A stretch of DNA of 64,000 nt. It comes from Adenophora triphylla var. japonica (lineage: Eukaryota > Streptophyta > Magnoliopsida > Asterales > Campanulaceae). The stretch is from the NCBI GenBank assembly GCA_022495995.1, contig JAFEMH010001352.1, forward strand, positions 124,001-188,000, read 5' to 3'. Each line of letters begins with the position of its first letter. The stretch's first letter is position 1. Below, in pieces: positions 62,144-64,000 of this stretch. Under the pieces are notes generated by a model. That model was not told the DNA's origin. It searched no databases and saw nothing but the letters and a program-made list of their open reading frames with translations. The position numbers and the translations under genes are program-made.

Positions 62144-62803
62144 TGAACACACCAAAAGTGTCGAGTTGGGCCAAGCGAGTAAAGCCCAATCACAGGCAGC
62201 CATGGCTTATACATTCTTAATGAGTCCGGCCCAATCACCTTACGGCCCAAAGCCCAGCAATAGGATCAGTCGACCTAGGTTCATTGTCCGACCTCCAAGG
62301 TCCCGACCTAGCCTGGTCCGACTCTACGATCCATATTCTAATTCGGGTACAATCCAGTTCTACCCGCCAGTCAGGTCGACCCAACCTCAAATGGCGACTT
62401 CGACCTAATAAGCAAGCGTCGACCTAACCAGTACAGACGCACGTGCTACAAATCTTTCCATAATCGCATTCCTACAAATCAAGGACCGTTATAGGCACGT
62501 TCACATTACAAGTAACTGCCGCTGAAATCTCGAAGCACACATCGCTCCTCCAAATAAACAACAATCATCACCTATAAATACATCATCACTACCAACGGTG
62601 AAAGGTAACTACAATTTTGTTATCTGAATTTCATTATTCAATACGTATTTTGCTCTCCAAACTTCAAACACTTACTCTCACGCCCGAGGGTCTAAGTCGG
62701 AGACACATCCAGCTAGTCGTGGGTTCTGATTTCAGGTCAAGGAGCCAGGTGATTAATCCTGCCACGTGGAGGAAGATTGATAAGCACAATTCCTGCAGCA
62801 TCA
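62144..62803 (+). repeat. LTR shared by element 4 (3') and element 5 (5')
   Basis: Begins TGAACACACCAAAAGTGTCG after the polypurine tract and ends CCTGCAGCATCA before the PBS (660 bp). TATAAATA at 62573-62580. Upstream of it are many GTCGACC and GTCCGAC words (62268-62430). It contains CACGCCCGAGGGTCTAAG, shared with LTR-0. Confidence 0.7.
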
Positions 62804-62806
62804 GTT

Positions 62807-62827
62807 TGGTTCCATTACCGGGAATCG
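62807..62827 (+). promoter_or_regulatory. Primer binding site of element 5 (tRNA-Glu type)
   Basis: TGGTTCCATTACCGGGAATC lies three bases after the LTR end. It differs at two G-to-A positions from the complement of a plant tRNA-Glu 3' end (recalled as TGGTTCCGTTGCCGGGAATC). This differs from the tRNA-Arg type of elements 2 and 3, so two lineages are present. Confidence 0.7.
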
Positions 62828-62867
62828 TGCTTAAGCTTGACCTCGAAAGTTCTCTCAACCTACAACA

Positions 62868-64000
62868 ATGGTGACTTCAGACGGACATGTATCTGAGGCC
62901 TCACTCGGGCACGAAGAAGTAAACAACAATACAAATGCAAACGCTGGAAACGCAAATTTGCCTCCTCCCCCTCCACCGCGTCAGAACGCTAGAGCCACGC
63001 GATCTAACAGTGTGGCTGATGGCAGGGGATTGCCAGACGTAAGGAGAGAGAAGCGACCTATGGAGGGACAAGGAGCTCCACCTCCTCCAAAGCGTCCAAC
63101 TGCTCATTTGAATGTTGGAAATAGGGCAGGTCCCTCATCCAACCCATTGAGTAGAAAGGAAATGCTGATGGAGCAAGCTCAGATTCTGGCCGAGTTATTG
63201 GCTATGGAGGAGGATGAGCAGGCGGATAGAAGGTCAGAGAGGGTGGCTCCCTCTAAAATTTCCAACAGGGAGCAGGCCAGGAGTGCTAGGCCTAATGAAA
63301 CCGTGGGACAGAATGGCGAGAACAGGATAGTGCAGCGGGTTCCATCCCTTATTCATGTGCCAAGCAACGACTTAAGAGCCAGCCTCACCAGGAATAGGGA
63401 GCAGGAGGCCCAATCGGATTTGAGGACGCACTTAGAGGCCAATCGAAGCCGGCGTGGTTCATCTGCCAGGACGCAAAGGTCACAGTCTCATAGGGACAGG
63501 AATGGGCGCAGGTCGTCCATAAGAGAGGAAAGGCGCAGTTCGCCACCCGGAGATGATAGGCGCAGGTCGCCACCCAGGGATGAAAGGCGCAGGTCACCAC
63601 AAAGAAATGACAGGCACAGGTCTCCAGTTCGATCAGAAAGGGCTCCTTCTCACAGAGATAGGAGGAGCAGGCAGGTAACTCCCCCCAGAAGCGATGGTCA
63701 GAGGTCGAATGTTGTTCCCCCTGCTGGAGAAGACAGACCTGATGCTAGGGAGTGGTTGTTAATGAAGAAGAAATTTGAACAATGGGAGGCTGAAAAGAAA
63801 AATGATACTGGAAAGGTCGAACGAATTGACTTTGCTCTTCGAACCTTATCCAAGGATTTGATTGATAGTCGACCTCCTGCTGGCTTCAGATTGCCCCTCC
63901 TGGAGAAATACTCAGGGGCAACTAATGCAAAGAGCCACATACAGCACCTGGAAGCCACAATGTGTTTTGTCGCCAATGAGGATGACAATATGTGCAAAGC
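62868..64000 (+). CDS. Element 5 gag, N-terminal part, open to the window end
   Basis: Starts at ATG 62868 (MVTSDGHVSEASLGHEEVNN) 40 bp after the PBS and stays open for 377 codons to the window edge. Order: Pro-rich stretch (NLPPPPPPRQNAR), helical segment (SRKEMLMEQAQILAELLAME), then a strongly basic Arg/Ser region (about 63440-63690) with a repeated ERRRSPPRD-like ten-residue unit, then KKKFEQWEAEKK and the gag entry RPPAGFRLPLLEKYSGATNA followed by HIQHLEATMCFV, typical of Ty3-gypsy gag. No defect seen, so element 5 may be young. The rest lies outside the window. Confidence 0.88.
   Translation, partial: MVTSDGHVSEASLGHEEVNNNTNANAGNANLPPPPPPRQNARATRSNSVADGRGLPDVRREKRPMEGQGAPPPPKRPTAHLNVGNRAGPSSNPLSRKEMLMEQAQILAELLAMEEDEQADRRSERVAPSKISNREQARSARPNETVGQNGENRIVQRVPSLIHVPSNDLRASLTRNREQEAQSDLRTHLEANRSRRGSSARTQRSQSHRDRNGRRSSIREERRSSPPGDDRRRSPPRDERRRSPQRNDRHRSPVRSERAPSHRDRRSRQVTPPRSDGQRSNVVPPAGEDRPDAREWLLMKKKFEQWEAEKKNDTGKVERIDFALRTLSKDLIDSRPPAGFRLPLLEKYSGATNAKSHIQHLEATMCFVANEDDNMCK

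Overview
The window is nuclear DNA of a flowering plant, most likely a eudicot with a repeat-rich genome. The evidence is a spliced plant-type SEC23 gene, Stowaway-like MITEs in its introns, and nested Tat/Ogre-type Ty3-gypsy LTR retrotransposons that carry plant-specific accessory genes. There are no rRNA or tRNA genes, CRISPR arrays or bacterial operons. I could not resolve the species.

Layout. 1-714: reverse-strand RTE-type LINE relic. 2004-9516 (+): the last eight exons of SEC23 (COPII coat, GAP for Sar1); the 5' half lies before the window. Its introns hold at least five MITE or foldback elements. 10481-11064: a palindrome-ended, GATATCC-rich element. 11555-17409: element 0, a reverse-oriented Tat-like relic with an LTR, an accessory pseudogene read on +, and the end of integrase. 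17420-19080: two reverse-oriented LTR-like blocks. 19081-23337: element 1 gag-pol relic with a large RT-RNase H deletion. It is followed by two accessory genes on the opposite strand (B, then A). These are split by element 2 (23867-35945), a young complete element with near-identical LTRs, a CTCGT target duplication, gag but no pol, and a ~28-copy 50-bp satellite. 35951-39674: the rest of genes B and A of element 1. 39675-54435: element 3 (LTR, PBS, leader, broken gag-pol, genes B and A reversed). About 54436-55735: a reverse-oriented LTR-like promoter block. 55736-62143: element 4 (RNase H and integrase, then a near-intact three-exon accessory gene on the reverse strand). 62144-62803: an LTR that ends element 4 and starts element 5. 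62868-64000: open gag of element 5.

How the parts fit. The recurring architecture is LTR, leader, gag-pol on one strand, then one or two intron-containing accessory genes converging on pol from the other strand. Two accessory types occur: a 'putative gypsy type transposon' protein (PF04195-like; elements 0 and 4), and a pair made of a plant-mobile-domain protein (A) and a DUF7745-like protein (B) (elements 1 and 3). For the PF04195-like type, both copies have a TATAAATA box about 170-200 bp before the ATG.

Two noncoding signals recur across elements. One is a pair or cluster of CpG-containing palindromes just upstream of the LTR TATA box, with a different core in each family. The other is a nested hairpin (CTACG...CGTAG) downstream of pol whose inner stem changes sequence but keeps its pairing. 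These, with the reversed accessory genes, are the most interesting content. Everything here was read by eye; no alignment or database search was run.
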